A stretch of DNA of 64,000 nucleotides, from contig NZ_JAFMPM010000008.1 of NCBI RefSeq assembly GCF_017349355.1, positions 1,178,001 to 1,242,000 on the forward strand. The letters run 5' to 3'. Position 1 is the first letter of the stretch, and each line of letters starts with the position of its first letter. Both the position numbers and the translations under genes were made by a program. Under the pieces are notes generated by a model. The model did no database searches. It was not told the DNA's origin and worked only from the letters and a program-made list of their open reading frames with translations. Shown one piece after another: positions 7,254 through 17,234 of this stretch. The stretch comes from Thiothrix fructosivorans (GTDB lineage: Bacteria; Pseudomonadota; Gammaproteobacteria; Thiotrichales; Thiotrichaceae).

Positions 7254-8473
7254 GACAAGGGTTTCTCCAAGGTCAGTTGAATCACATCCACACGCCCTTC
7301 GTTGAAACCCGCTTCGCAATACGCAAGGTAATAACGCCACAGCCGTTCAAAACGTTGGTCATACCCCAGCGGGCGCAAGCTCGGCAGAGCGGCGGTGAAT
7401 TGCTGATCCCACGTTGCCAAAGTACGCGCATAATCATGCCCAAAGCTAAGATGCTTGGTTTGCTTAAGGTTATTGTCCGCAATCAGCGCATCCAAACGGG
7501 TAGGGCAAGGCAACATGCCGCCGGGAAAAATATAACGTTGGATAAAATCGGGGCGAGCGCGGTAGGTTTCAAACCATTCATCGCCGATGGTGATGATTTG
7601 CAGCACGGCACGTCCGCCCGGTTTTAGGCTGCGTTGCAAGGTTTGAAAATAGGTAGACCAATATGCCTCGCCCACCGCTTCAAACATTTCAATCGACACA
7701 ATGTGGTCGTAAGTGCCTTGCAGATGGCGGTAATCACGCAATTCCAGCAGCGTTTGGTCGCCAAACTTCGCTAGCCGCTGCTGCGCCCATGCGAGTTGTT
7801 CGCTGGATAAGGTGATGCCGTGAACCTTGCAGCCTTGTTCTGCCGCCAGTTCCGCAAAGCCGCCCCAGCCACAGCCGATTTCGAGGATGGTTTGCCCCGG
7901 TTGCACCTGCAATTCATCAAGGATGCGCTGGTATTTAGCACGTTGCGCTTGTTCCAACGTCAGCTCTGGCGTGGTGTAGAGCGCAGAGGAATACGTCATG
8001 CTGGGGTCTAGCCATGCGCTGTAAAAATCGTTGCCCATGTCGTAATGGTGCGCAATGTTCTTGCGGCTATTTTTGACGCTATTGCGGTTGAGCCAATGCG
8101 TCACGGTGGTGCGCCAGCGTAACCATTGCCCACGTTCATCCAGCGGTGTGCCGATTTTGTGCCAGTTGCGCAGTAATAGCGTCAGCAAGGCGGCAGGGTT
8201 GTCGCTCGACCAATTGCCTGCGAGATACGCTTGCCCAAAACCCAAATCACCTTTGGTTAGGCATTGCAACGCCAGTTTCAGCGGGTGGTGGATGTGAATG
8301 CTGGCGTGTAATTCGTCGGTATCACCGACCACGTAGCATTCGCCATCCAAATGAATGCTGAGTTTGCCGTGGCGAATCCGTGCCAATAGCGACATTAACC
8401 AACGTTTGAAGGTGGGCAAATGCGCAAAGCTGGGCGGCGCAAGCGGCGGATTCAAGGTGTTTTCTAATGCCAT
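7250..8473 (-). CDS. cyclopropane-fatty-acid-synthase-type SAM methyltransferase
   Basis: 407 residues, the usual length for the family. The SAM-binding motif ILEIGCGWGGFAE lies near residue 195, followed by GITLSSEQLAWAQQR. The acyl-chain end is recognised by the conserved NSRKNIAHHYDMGNDFY and FPGGMLPCP segments and by the C-terminal FERLWRYYLAYCEAGF. Such enzymes transfer a methyl(ene) group to the double bond of a phospholipid acyl chain. In clusters with a flavoprotein desaturase the product may be a methylated or furan fatty acid rather than a simple cyclopropane (UfaM-like in Rhodobacter). It begins immediately after the DUF1365 stop. Confidence 0.9.
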   Translation of the reverse strand: MALENTLNPPLAPPSFAHLPTFKRWLMSLLARIRHGKLSIHLDGECYVVGDTDELHASIHIHHPLKLALQCLTKGDLGFGQAYLAGNWSSDNPAALLTLLLRNWHKIGTPLDERGQWLRWRTTVTHWLNRNSVKNSRKNIAHHYDMGNDFYSAWLDPSMTYSSALYTTPELTLEQAQRAKYQRILDELQVQPGQTILEIGCGWGGFAELAAEQGCKVHGITLSSEQLAWAQQRLAKFGDQTLLELRDYRHLQGTYDHIVSIEMFEAVGEAYWSTYFQTLQRSLKPGGRAVLQIITIGDEWFETYRARPDFIQRYIFPGGMLPCPTRLDALIADNNLKQTKHLSFGHDYARTLATWDQQFTAALPSLRPLGYDQRFERLWRYYLAYCEAGFNEGRVDVIQLTLEKPLS

Positions 8474-9241
8474 TTAAGTAATGTTCTCCGTGGGGGGCGC
8501 AGGTTTGCGGTAAAACTTGCCGCCTTTTAGCCAAATGTTGAGGGCTTGCCAGTGAATCAACACCATAACCTTGAGCGTCATGAACGGGATTTGCGCAAAC
8601 TGGCGCAGCAATACGCCCGTGGTAAACGGCAAACGTTGCCCTCGCTGGCTGGCAATCAGCATGAGTTCATCGCCCTCGTATTCGTGGATCAGAATGTTCA
8701 ATTTGTCCTGCGGCTGATGAATGAAAAATTCATACCGCGCCTGCATCCCCACAAACGGGGAAACGTGGAATACCTTCTGTTTGCTGCCCGTTACGATGGG
8801 GGCGAGGGCTGTGCCGTGTTCGTGCAGCACGTAATGGTGGTGTTCGCCAAAGGTATTGCGTACCTCACAAATCACTGCCAGTAATTGCCCCGCCTCGTCA
8901 TGGCAGAACCACAGACTCAAAGGGTTAAAGCCATAACCCAAGATACGCGGGAAACACAGCAAGTGGATGTTGCCAAGAGGCGTGGCAATGCCTTGCTGCT
9001 GCAAGACTTGTTCTGCCCAACCGCGCCAGCCGCTGCCATCGCGTGCGCCGTGGTCACGTTGGTAGAGGCTGAATAGGTTGAAACGGTTAATGGAAAACAG
9101 GGGGTTACGCCCGACTTCATCCAGCCGATCGATGTCTACCCAGAGATTAAAAACGCGATAGCTGAAACGGTAAGCCACTGGAAAACGCCGACTGTGCATG
9201 ACTGTTGAGGGGAAGACAGCCGCTGCGGCGAGCGTGTTCAT
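8474..9241 (-). CDS. DUF1365 family protein
   Basis: 255 residues from ATG 9241, which overlaps the flavoprotein stop by four bases. DUF1365 features: VMHSRRFPVAYRFSYRVF at the N-terminus, RDHGARDGSGW, then FPRILGYGFNPLSLWFCHD and NTFGEHHHYVL with a His-rich centre, and KVFHVSPFVG. The family always sits between a flavoprotein and a CFA-like methyltransferase and is required for the acyl modification in the few cases studied, but its chemistry is not established. Cytoplasmic or membrane-peripheral; no signal peptide. Confidence 0.9.
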   Translation of the reverse strand: MNTLAAAAVFPSTVMHSRRFPVAYRFSYRVFNLWVDIDRLDEVGRNPLFSINRFNLFSLYQRDHGARDGSGWRGWAEQVLQQQGIATPLGNIHLLCFPRILGYGFNPLSLWFCHDEAGQLLAVICEVRNTFGEHHHYVLHEHGTALAPIVTGSKQKVFHVSPFVGMQARYEFFIHQPQDKLNILIHEYEGDELMLIASQRGQRLPFTTGVLLRQFAQIPFMTLKVMVLIHWQALNIWLKGGKFYRKPAPPTENIT

Positions 9242-10530
9242 GGTGTTTCCTTGACCCAAACGGGGGTGATGCCAAAATCGCGACACACCGTGACGGCGGA
9301 GGCGAGGGCATCTTCGTGGAAACCGTAACGGTGATAGCTGCCGCAAAACCACGACTGGTGCTGCCCTTGCAGGCTGGCGAGTTGTGGCTGCGCATCCATC
9401 GCGGCTTGGTTGAAGATGGGGTGTTCGTAAGTCATGGTGGTGATAATGTGTTCGTCACGCGGCAATACGTAAGGGTTGAGGGTGACGAAATAGTCTTTGC
9501 TGGCATTCAGCCCTTGCAAATTATTCATCCAATACGTCGCGGTCATTTGCTGCCGAGCGTTGGCGTGTTCTGGTTGGCTGGTTGCAAGGTAATTCCACGA
9601 TGACCACACCTTGCGATTGACGGGCATAAGGTTCGCGTCGGTGTGCAAATACGTTTGGTTTTTTTCGTAGCGGAAGCAACCGAGGATGCGTTGTTCCTCA
9701 GCGGTGGGTTGTGCTAGCAGAGCAAGCGCTTCGTCCGCATGGCAGGCAAAAATCACCGCATCAAAGTCGTGTTGGGCAACATCGGTGAAGACGCTGGCTT
9801 GCGTGTCGCTGCGTTCGACGCGGATTGCACCGGATTGGCGTTGAATCTTGTCGCCCATTTCGGCGAGAAGTTTGCGCACGTAAACAGAACTTCCTCCGCA
9901 AACGGTGCGCCATTGGGGACGGTTTTGAATGTCGATTAAACCGTGGTTGGCGAAGAAGCGGAGGAAGCTGAGCGCGGGAAATGTGAGCATGGTGTCAACG
10001 GGACAAGACCAAATCGCTGCCCCCATCGGTAGCAAGTAATGTTCGCGCATGTCGCGGGAAAACTGATGCGCGTCGAGCATCTCACCCAAGCTCATGGCGG
10101 TGACAGCGGCAGGGTTTTCAAGCAAGCGGTGCGCGACTTTGTTGAAACGCATGATTTCTTTGAGCAAACGCCAGTGGCTTAAGCTGAACAGGTTTTTACG
10201 TTGCGCGAACAGGGTATTGAGGCTGGAGCCGGAATATTCCAATTCGCCCTGATTCAGCGAAAACCCAAATGACATATCGGTGTCGCGGGTAGGAATGCCA
10301 AGTTGTGCGAATAGCCCAATCAGGTTGGGGTAATTGCGGTCGTTGTAGACGATAAAGCCGGTATCGACCGGAATCTGGCGGTCTTGTTCGGGTACGTCGA
10401 TGGTGTGGGTGTGCCCGCCGATGTAGGCGTTTTTTTCAAACAGGGTGACGTTGTAGCGTGGGTGTAGCAGCCATGCAGATGCAAGTCCTGTAATACCTGA
10501 ACCAATAATTGCCACACTTTTCTTGTACAT
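9238..10530 (-). CDS. FAD-dependent oxidoreductase (amine-oxidase fold)
   Basis: 430 residues from ATG 10530, with AGGAAG about 8 nt upstream; a GTG at 10539 overlaps that site and is unlikely. The FAD-binding motif IIGSGITGLASA lies at residues 8-19 with the acidic VTLFEKN at the end of strand 2. The internal PVDTGFIVYNDRNYPN and PMGAAIWSCP and the C-terminal WFCGSYHRYGFHEDA match flavoproteins of this cluster (UfaD-like acyl desaturases in furan fatty-acid synthesis). It is the first gene of the six-gene overlapping operon. In several bacteria the operon is under sigma-E/ChrR singlet-oxygen control, but no rpoE or chrR gene is in the window. Confidence 0.88.
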   Translation of the reverse strand: MYKKSVAIIGSGITGLASAWLLHPRYNVTLFEKNAYIGGHTHTIDVPEQDRQIPVDTGFIVYNDRNYPNLIGLFAQLGIPTRDTDMSFGFSLNQGELEYSGSSLNTLFAQRKNLFSLSHWRLLKEIMRFNKVAHRLLENPAAVTAMSLGEMLDAHQFSRDMREHYLLPMGAAIWSCPVDTMLTFPALSFLRFFANHGLIDIQNRPQWRTVCGGSSVYVRKLLAEMGDKIQRQSGAIRVERSDTQASVFTDVAQHDFDAVIFACHADEALALLAQPTAEEQRILGCFRYEKNQTYLHTDANLMPVNRKVWSSWNYLATSQPEHANARQQMTATYWMNNLQGLNASKDYFVTLNPYVLPRDEHIITTMTYEHPIFNQAAMDAQPQLASLQGQHQSWFCGSYHRYGFHEDALASAVTVCRDFGITPVWVKETP

Positions 10531-10588
10531 ATAACGCACTTCCTTTGTCTAAACCTATACCTTACTTGTACGGTGGAGTATGCGTTAT
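10531..10588 (-). promoter_or_regulatory. inverted repeat upstream of the flavoprotein gene
   Basis: Eight-base arms ATAACGCA (10531-10538) and TGCGTTAT (10581-10588) flank the presumed promoter and leader of the flavoprotein operon. The proximal arm touches the start codon. It could be an operator pair; there is no T-run, so it is not a terminator. The region between 10589 and 10719 holds no gene that I can see. Confidence 0.35.
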
Positions 10589-10719
10589 GGATGCAGGGAA
10601 GTGCTAAAAAACGAAGGTTTTGTGGGGTTATCGGGTGGAGTGGGCGTTATTAGATGTCGTTGGGGTCTGTTGATATGCCTATCTTGTCATTAAATTGGCA
10701 AATAGAACTAGATTAGTTC

Positions 10720-10757
10720 ATTTTTCTGGCATACAGTCAGTATTCTGTCAGAAAAAT
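10720..10757 (+). promoter_or_regulatory. inverted repeat just upstream of cas1
   Basis: Nine-base arms ATTTTTCTG (10720-10728) and CAGAAAAAT (10749-10757) end 14 bp before the cas1 ATG, with a second small inverted repeat (ACAG/CTGT) inside. A TTGTCA at about 10684 may be a -35 element. The arrangement suits a repressor operator or a 5'-UTR hairpin for the cas operon. Confidence 0.4.
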
Positions 10758-10771
10758 CCCCAAGGGCAATC

Positions 10772-11734
10772 ATGGATCAATTGACTGATTTAAAAGCCAT
10801 CCTGCACTCTAAGCGTGCCAATATTTATTACCTTGAACACTGCCGCGTTTTGCAAAAAGCGGGACGAGTGCTTTATCTCACCGAAGAAAAGTCTGACAAG
10901 CAGTATTGGAACATCCCCATTGCGAATACCACTTGCATTTTGCTCGGAACCGGCACGTCCATCACGCAGGCAGCGGTACGGATGTTGGCTTCTGCGGGTG
11001 TATTGATTGGGTTTAGTGGCAGTGGTGGCACGCCATTAATTGCGGCGAATGAGGTGGAATGGCTATCGCCGCAAAGTGAATATCGCCCGACGGAATACAT
11101 CCAAGGTTGGATGCATTTTTGGTTTGATGATGCCAAGCGTCTTCAGGCAGCACGTTTGTTTCAGCAACAGCGGTTGGATTATTTAAAACGGATTTGGGGC
11201 AAAGATCGGGATTTAAAAAACGAGGGGTTTAATTCTGACGATTCGGATATTGCCGCAGCGCTGGATAATTTTTCTGCCCGCATGGCGATTAGCCCGAACA
11301 CTGGGGATTTGTTGCTGGTGGAAGCGCAGCTCACCAAGCAACTGTATAAGATCGCCGCCACGCGCACCAAGCAAGGGGATTTTGTGCGTGATCACGGAGC
11401 GGTTGATGATGCGAATGCGTTTTTGAATCACGGTAATTATTTGGCGTATGGTTTGGCGGCGACCACGTTGTGGGTGTTGGGGATTCCGCATGGTTTTGCG
11501 GTAATGCATGGCAAGACGCGGCGCGGTGCTTTGGTGTTTGATGTGGCGGATTTAATCAAAGATACCTTGATTTTGCCGTGGGCGTTTATTTGTGCCAAGG
11601 AGGGGGCGACCGAGCAGGAGTTTCGGCAGCAGTGTTTGCTGAATTTCACGCAGCATCAAGCCTTGGATTTTATGTTTGAGGTGGTGAAGTCGGTGGCACT
11701 GAAGACGGATTGGGCGGAGAAATGTAAGCCATGA
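10772..11734 (+). CDS. cas1: CRISPR-associated integrase Cas1, type I-F
   Basis: 320 residues, the normal length for Cas1f. Recognisable I-F features are LKAILHSKRANIYYLEHCRV at the N-terminus, ILLGTGTSITQAAVRML, and in the helical C-terminal domain the metal-binding elements LTKQLYKIAA (Glu just upstream), AMNHGNY-like LNHGNYLAYGLAATTLW, and GKTRRGALVFDVADLIKD with its conserved Asp residues. With Cas2 (here fused to Cas3) it captures protospacers and inserts them at the leader end of the array. The TGA overlaps the cas2-3 start. Base composition matches the flanking chromosome, unlike the genes after the Cas2 domain. Confidence 0.95.
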   Translation: MDQLTDLKAILHSKRANIYYLEHCRVLQKAGRVLYLTEEKSDKQYWNIPIANTTCILLGTGTSITQAAVRMLASAGVLIGFSGSGGTPLIAANEVEWLSPQSEYRPTEYIQGWMHFWFDDAKRLQAARLFQQQRLDYLKRIWGKDRDLKNEGFNSDDSDIAAALDNFSARMAISPNTGDLLLVEAQLTKQLYKIAATRTKQGDFVRDHGAVDDANAFLNHGNYLAYGLAATTLWVLGIPHGFAVMHGKTRRGALVFDVADLIKDTLILPWAFICAKEGATEQEFRQQCLLNFTQHQALDFMFEVVKSVALKTDWAEKCKP

Positions 11735-14670
11735 TGGTCACATTTGTATCGGAGTGTGAAAAGAATGCCTTACCGAAGACGCGGCGGGTGCTGGATGCCT
11801 TCGCCAATCGGATTGGTAGCCGCACTTGGCAGACGGTGATCACTAACGATGGGCTGGATGCAGTGAAGAAGCTGCTGCGCAAAACGGCGAGTAAGAATAC
11901 GGCGGTGAGTTGTCATTGGATTCGGTCGCGGTCGCGGAGTGAGTTGGTGTGGGTGATAGGCAATAAAGATAAGTTTAATGCTCAGGGCTATGTGCCAGTA
12001 AACTTTACGAATCAGATAGATGCACTAAAAATAGATGAGATTACAGTTATGACAGATAAGATTTTTGCAAATACACGGAAGCAACTGCTAAGCCAACATC
12101 TTTTTGCTGTAGGTTACATCGCCTACGAGCTAACTAGCCGACTGTTGAAAGATAGTGATGAAGATACAAAGTTAGCAAAAACAGCTTTTATCGCAGGGTG
12201 CTTGCATGATTTGGGAAAGCTCGATCCTTGTTTTCAATCATGGGTTGCTGGCGAGCTAAAAAATAAAGAGTTGCCTGAAGTTGCCGAAGAAGGTGAGCAT
12301 ATTCAAAAGCCAGTTAAATTTTCTTTCGAGAAGCACCCACGGCATAACGAAATCTCATTGCTGCTGTATCACTTACTTAATGATGTAGCCTATAAAAAGA
12401 TCAATAAGGAGAATAAGGATAGGATTCGTCATGCCATTTACTGGCATCATGCCAAACCTATTCGAAAAGAGCCATTTCGTGTGCTTGATACCGTTTATAA
12501 AAAGCTAAAAAGTAATATTGATAGTAGTGCTGAAATGACGGTATTGATACACAGTGTTAAGCAATTAATCTCTGAGGTCAATGCGTTTTCGGAAGCCTAT
12601 TTTGGTGAGGAAGAATCGTTGTCCGTGGGTGGGCTATTGGATTATTTTGACAATGATCATCTATATGAATTGGGCAATACTGAGTTCCCAAAATACAAAC
12701 GCTATAGCCAGAATGACGAGATAAAAGATTACCAAGATGATTTAATCCACAATGCGAGAAATAATATCTGTCGGGCGGTAGTCGTGAGTGCGGATCGAAT
12801 TATCTCCTCACTAACCGCTGAAGCACTGTTAACACATCTGGATAATCAAACTTTAGATAGCTTGATTGATGACGCTTTGCTGAAAGAGAGTCAACTTGCG
12901 AAAGATATTGAAAGCAGCCTGAAGGATTTCGAAAATAGATTTCCAAACAGTGCGCGTAATCAAGCACAAAGTGAGGCTGCTGAGAAGCTATTAGATGTGC
13001 GGTCTGTCGCTGTGTTGAAAGGCCCTGCGGGTTGTGGTAAGACAAAAATTGCTTTAGAGTGGGCAGCTAAATCTCGTGCAAAAAAGATTATATGGATTTG
13101 TCCACGCATACAGGTATGCCAAGGTTTATTGCATGATCTGACTAGCAAGGATTATTTACCAAATACAAAGATTGAAATTAATACAGGTGAGCTTAAAGCC
13201 ATTTATCAATCAGGGGGCGTGAGTAACACACCGGAAAGTGATGAGTTTTCGGGTGATATTGTTATCACGACGATTGATCAAGTATTAAATACGATTACCA
13301 CCCATACCAAGGTCAATGCATTGGTTCAGTATTTGGGGGCGCACACGGTATTTGATGAATACCACGAGTATATCAATATGCCAGCGTTTAACCTGCTATT
13401 TGCTGAGTTGGTAGAGTGCAAAAAACTACAAGGAAATCGCGCAAAGGCTTTGTTGGTTTCTGCAACTCCAAACTATTTTTTCTTGAAGGCTTTATTGGGG
13501 TTGGACTATGAGGATGTGATTGGAATTAGTAGTTTTAATCAAAGTGACTATCAAATAACCATTCAAACATTTGAAGAAAAGCAAATCGATGAGAGTAATC
13601 CACTTTATCAACAGCAGCCTGAAAATACTATTGTTATTAGCAATACAGCGCTAACTGCACAGCGTAGTTTCATCAAGAATCAATGCCATGAAAACGCAAT
13701 TCTATTTCATTCAAAGTTTACTCTGCCGGATAAGCAAGCCTTGTTTGAACAGGTTTTCCAATGCTTTAAGCAAGAGGGAAATCAGCGCTATGCGGTATTG
13801 CGTAGTGGACCAGTCGTGCAGGCTTCTTTAAACATAACGTGTAGTCGCATGGTGACTGAGTTTACTCATGCTGAAAATTGGCTCCAGCGTCTTGGTCGCC
13901 TAGATCGCTTTGGCGAAAGTAAGGAGGTTAATGAGTACATTGTGGCGATTCCTGACTCACTGGCTATCGGTGGAAAACAAATTAGTCGTTGTGCTAAATT
14001 TTTGGATGCGATGCATAGTTTACAAAGTGCAAAAGCATGGAATAACTTTATACAACAGCATATAGAAGTAGGTGAAACAATAACGATTAATCGTTTGTAT
14101 GAGCTGTATGATGCCTTTTATCAACATGATGCTAGCTTAAAGGCAGTAGAAGCTGACTTGGTAAAAGCGTTGAAAAAAAGCGTTGAGCGGCTTGATGCTA
14201 AGTTATTCGATCCAGTGGTTCTCGTTCGTAAAGACTCCATTAAAAGCAGTAAAGTTAAAATCAAAAAACACTCACTGCGTGGGGATAACCGTTTTGTGCA
14301 AATGGCTGTTTGCCAGATTAATTCCTTGGAGGATTATCAGTTCGTTGATCACTATGCTTATGATTCTAACACTGAGGCTAATCTGACTAGTTCTATTGAG
14401 CTTATTTTAGGGTATGGCGATAGCCGACAAAATTTATTGGCGTTTATGGCTAAAAAGCACCATAACGTATCCGATAGCAAAAAAGTCTATAATGATAATA
14501 TCTTATTAAATGAAGCGCGTGATCCAGACAAACCGATTTATCTAAGTTATATCTCAGAAGATTTGCAAAAAGTGGGTGGAGAATCACAACGTCACGAATT
14601 TGCAATTTACTACGCAATAGGCTACAAACAAGCAATAGGTACAATTTCAATCAATCAACTTTCAATATAG
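11731..14670 (+). CDS. cas2-3: Cas2-Cas3 fusion, type I-F nuclease-helicase
   Basis: 979 residues. An N-terminal Cas2-like domain (about residues 1-90, [21 protein letters not shown]...) is followed by an HD nuclease domain with [12 protein letters not shown] near 155 and KHPRHNEIS near 205. The superfamily-2 helicase part has Walker A GPAGCGKT near 430, the DExH-like box FDEYHEY near 540, SATPNYF, and [13 protein letters not shown] as motif VI. It degrades DNA recruited by the crRNA complex and, through Cas2, joins the Cas1 integrase. Composition shifts sharply within this gene: the 60 bases at 11821 have 35 G+C, those at 12001 only 18. That break falls at the Cas2/HD boundary and suggests recombination. 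Confidence 0.95.
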   Translation: MMVTFVSECEKNALPKTRRVLDAFANRIGSRTWQTVITNDGLDAVKKLLRKTASKNTAVSCHWIRSRSRSELVWVIGNKDKFNAQGYVPVNFTNQIDALKIDEITVMTDKIFANTRKQLLSQHLFAVGYIAYELTSRLLKDSDEDTKLAKTAFIAGCLHDLGKLDPCFQSWVAGELKNKELPEVAEEGEHIQKPVKFSFEKHPRHNEISLLLYHLLNDVAYKKINKENKDRIRHAIYWHHAKPIRKEPFRVLDTVYKKLKSNIDSSAEMTVLIHSVKQLISEVNAFSEAYFGEEESLSVGGLLDYFDNDHLYELGNTEFPKYKRYSQNDEIKDYQDDLIHNARNNICRAVVVSADRIISSLTAEALLTHLDNQTLDSLIDDALLKESQLAKDIESSLKDFENRFPNSARNQAQSEAAEKLLDVRSVAVLKGPAGCGKTKIALEWAAKSRAKKIIWICPRIQVCQGLLHDLTSKDYLPNTKIEINTGELKAIYQSGGVSNTPESDEFSGDIVITTIDQVLNTITTHTKVNALVQYLGAHTVFDEYHEYINMPAFNLLFAELVECKKLQGNRAKALLVSATPNYFFLKALLGLDYEDVIGISSFNQSDYQITIQTFEEKQIDESNPLYQQQPENTIVISNTALTAQRSFIKNQCHENAILFHSKFTLPDKQALFEQVFQCFKQEGNQRYAVLRSGPVVQASLNITCSRMVTEFTHAENWLQRLGRLDRFGESKEVNEYIVAIPDSLAIGGKQISRCAKFLDAMHSLQSAKAWNNFIQQHIEVGETITINRLYELYDAFYQHDASLKAVEADLVKALKKSVERLDAKLFDPVVLVRKDSIKSSKVKIKKHSLRGDNRFVQMAVCQINSLEDYQFVDHYAYDSNTEANLTSSIELILGYGDSRQNLLAFMAKKHHNVSDSKKVYNDNILLNEARDPDKPIYLSYISEDLQKVGGESQRHEFAIYYAIGYKQAIGTISINQLSI

Positions 14671-14681
14671 GGATAAATCAG

Positions 14682-15629
14682 ATGCAAAAAGTAACTGGAA
14701 TCAAAAGTGTTGACTTTAAAATCAAAGCGCTAGGGCATGGCGTAGTGAACTGGAACGGACCAACAACACTCACAGGTGATGGTGGTAAGACAGTTGATAA
14801 TCATACTTTGCCTAAACTACGTGGCTATAGCAATTTAACGGGTAAGATCAAAGAAGAGTCTGGGTACAAATATAAGAAAGAAGCGACTGATATTGATTTT
14901 AAAGCAACGCCACTTTACATCAGTCAAAACTGTATCAGGCATCATCTTTTTAAAGAACAGGCTTTTGATTTGCATTATGCGAAAAAATCAAACCTGCAAA
15001 AGGTATTAGCATCGATCACTGGCTTAGTGCGAGGTTACGTCGTTCCTGCTACTCAAAATAAGCGTACTAGTCCTTTGTTATTAGAAGACTTTGTGGATCA
15101 GTTAGGTAACGGTAATTTTGAACAGTTTGGGCAGGCTGGGGAACGTGATAGCTCTTCTTTTTTCTCCAAAACGACTTTCGGTGATACTGAATATATTTCT
15201 TATGGTTCAATCAGTATTGAGCAATTGCAGTTTATCTCACTGGATAAAAAATTTGATCGTGAGGCAATGGAGATTAAAGAAGGACAGGGTGAAGTTGTAG
15301 CTAAAGAAGTTCAGGATTTTATTCAGTCACTCAATACTAGCTTAAAGCCTGTAGCGACATTCCACGCGAACTATGTACGTAAGGGGACAATTTTTGAAGA
15401 GGGCGAAGCGGGGATTTTGTTGAATAATGATGCTATCCAAGCTTTGGTGGATCACACGCTAGAGCGTATTGCCAATCTATCTATTCGCCAAGCTAAATCC
15501 TATATGTATGTTGATGAAATCACGGTTGATTACAACGATAGCAGCAAAATGATGCGTATTAAGAAAGATTTAGGTAGCATTTCTGAAATGCCTGAAGGGG
15601 AATATGCGGTTTACTTCTACGCAAAATAA
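14682..15629 (+). CDS. cas7fv: Cas7fv backbone subunit (type I-F2)
   Basis: 315 residues, following cas2-3 by 11 bp with a GGGATAAATCAG leader. The sequence [26 protein letters not shown] and [17 protein letters not shown] resemble the Cas7fv protein of the minimal Shewanella putrefaciens I-Fv system, not canonical Csy3. Cas7fv polymerises along the crRNA spacer to form the backbone of the surveillance complex. Position (second interference gene after cas3, before cas5fv and cas6f) and the absence of any cas8f support this. The coding sequence is AT-rich compared with the window at large. Confidence 0.85.
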   Translation: MQKVTGIKSVDFKIKALGHGVVNWNGPTTLTGDGGKTVDNHTLPKLRGYSNLTGKIKEESGYKYKKEATDIDFKATPLYISQNCIRHHLFKEQAFDLHYAKKSNLQKVLASITGLVRGYVVPATQNKRTSPLLLEDFVDQLGNGNFEQFGQAGERDSSSFFSKTTFGDTEYISYGSISIEQLQFISLDKKFDREAMEIKEGQGEVVAKEVQDFIQSLNTSLKPVATFHANYVRKGTIFEEGEAGILLNNDAIQALVDHTLERIANLSIRQAKSYMYVDEITVDYNDSSKMMRIKKDLGSISEMPEGEYAVYFYAK

Positions 15630-15640
15630 GGATGAGATCA

Positions 15641-16657
15641 ATGAAGATAACAATTGAATATGAATCCTCATGGCGTAATTCTTTTCTTGATGGTAGTAAT
15701 AATGAACCACTACCAAAAACGAGTAAGGGTGTTGGGCGCAACTTTGTAGGCTCTATGACTAGTTTAAAGACCGAGGAAAATTTCATTAAGCGTGAAGTTA
15801 CGCTTGATACGGTCATGGGCATTTTGAATAGGTTGATCGGTGATCAGCGGAAATTATATCAAGCCAGAGCAGGGCGCTCGTATTTCTTTGCTGACATTGA
15901 ACCACTGATTACGTTTGTTGATAGACCTAGTTGTATTAATCATGAAATGACTTATATCCGTAATATCACGGGTAGCACTGATCAAAACTCTTACACTGGC
16001 ATGGTCAAGGTGAGCGATCCCATATTTAGCTCTGACTACAGTACTAAATTTTGGGGCGTTTTAGCGCTAGATTTTGACGTGCTTTGTGATTTCATTGTGC
16101 AGGATACTGCAATTAATGCAGTGATCGAAGCGAATCCACTGGTGATTATCGAGCGTTTAGAGGAAATCAATAAGTTTAAGCCAGTTGAGAATGCTGGTGT
16201 TGTGAATGATGCATTCCTTGTTCTTAAGAAGCGCTTCGAGAAGTTTAATGGTTTAAACCAGAAAGGTGAGGTGCTACCTATAAGTTTGTATTGCTCAGCT
16301 TTGTACCTACAGCTAGAACGATTATCAAAGACCTACGACCTTAGCACAGCCAGAACGAAGTCAGGGGGTATCAGTGGCATTTCTAATAATGGTTTTACCA
16401 AAAAAGATTTTATGAATTGTTACACAACAGGCGATAAGAAAAAAATCTGGGGTAATCCTTATATTCGAAAAGAGCGTATCAAAGGTGTTGGAGAGGTGAC
16501 TTCATTAATGAAGAAAGCCAGTGGCACTTTAGAAATCCAGTTACTGATTGAGCGCGATAAATCTAAAGTGTTAGAAGCCATGATAAGTGCCGCAGGCGTG
16601 TCGAGCTTTTATCTAGGCAAGAAGGGTTTAGCCTATGTCTCAGACATTCGGGTCTAA
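15641..16657 (+). CDS. cas5fv: Cas5fv subunit (type I-F2)
   Basis: 338 residues from ATG 15641, with AAGGATGAG about 8 nt upstream; an ATG at 15632 is too close to that site. [22 protein letters not shown] and a glycine-rich [10 protein letters not shown] segment open the protein, and [20 protein letters not shown] follows later. Length and order fit the Cas5fv of Shewanella, which caps the 5' crRNA handle and, in the solved structure, uses an extra helical domain to take over PAM recognition and the role of the missing large subunit. I cannot verify that domain by eye. AT-rich like its neighbours. Confidence 0.8.
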   Translation: MKITIEYESSWRNSFLDGSNNEPLPKTSKGVGRNFVGSMTSLKTEENFIKREVTLDTVMGILNRLIGDQRKLYQARAGRSYFFADIEPLITFVDRPSCINHEMTYIRNITGSTDQNSYTGMVKVSDPIFSSDYSTKFWGVLALDFDVLCDFIVQDTAINAVIEANPLVIIERLEEINKFKPVENAGVVNDAFLVLKKRFEKFNGLNQKGEVLPISLYCSALYLQLERLSKTYDLSTARTKSGGISGISNNGFTKKDFMNCYTTGDKKKIWGNPYIRKERIKGVGEVTSLMKKASGTLEIQLLIERDKSKVLEAMISAAGVSSFYLGKKGLAYVSDIRV

Positions 16658-16668
16658 GGAGGTGATTT

Positions 16669-17220
16669 GTGGATTATTACATTGATGTATTGACTAAGCC
16701 GGATGAGGAGATGCGTGAAAATGTACTGCTCAACAAGGTTTATACAAAACTGCATAAGGCTTTGTACACACTCCGGTCAACGACTATAGGTATTAGTTTT
16801 CCTCAGCGAAAAATAGTGCTTGGCAAGTTGTTGAGAATACATGGCTCCGAAAGTGCTTTAAATAGTTTGGAGGAAATGAACTGGCTGGGTGGCTTGATCG
16901 GGTATTGCGAGGTATCTAAGATACAGTGCATACCTGCTAATGTTCAGTATCAAGTTGTTTCTCGAAAGCAGTCAACAATGACGCAGGCTAAATTGAAGCG
17001 GCTTGTTAAACGTAGTGAGATAGGTGAGTTAGAGATAAAACAGTACAAGGCAAAAATGTTTTCTAAAGGGCTGGATGCACCCTACCTTGAACTGGAAAGT
17101 GGCTCAAGTGGGCATAGCTATCGGCGGTATATCGTTTTTAGTGAATTGTTCGACCAGCCAGTATCGGGTGATTTTGATCAATTCGGATTAAGTAAGAACG
17201 CTACTGTACCAGTGTTTTGA
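16669..17220 (+). CDS. cas6f: crRNA endoribonuclease Cas6f (Csy4)
   Basis: 183 residues, starting at GTG 16669 behind a perfect TAAGGAGGTGA site. Csy4 hallmarks: MDYYIDVLTKPDEEMRENVL, catalytic His at residue 29 in YTKLHKAL, and the basic helix TQAKLKRLVKRSEIGE that binds the repeat hairpin. The C-terminal HSYRRYIVFSELF and FDQFGLSKNATVPVF are typical. It cuts each repeat after the CTGCC/GGCAG stem and stays bound. Last gene of the cas operon, on the same strand as the array. Confidence 0.95.
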   Translation: MDYYIDVLTKPDEEMRENVLLNKVYTKLHKALYTLRSTTIGISFPQRKIVLGKLLRIHGSESALNSLEEMNWLGGLIGYCEVSKIQCIPANVQYQVVSRKQSTMTQAKLKRLVKRSEIGELEIKQYKAKMFSKGLDAPYLELESGSSGHSYRRYIVFSELFDQPVSGDFDQFGLSKNATVPVF

Positions 17221-17234
17221 CTGTTTATGGTTGT

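Noticed and set aside
10540-10770. Sigma-E/ChrR-type promoter for the fatty-acid operon
   Set aside because: I could not find a convincing -35/-10 of that class in the region, and no rpoE/chrR genes are present.
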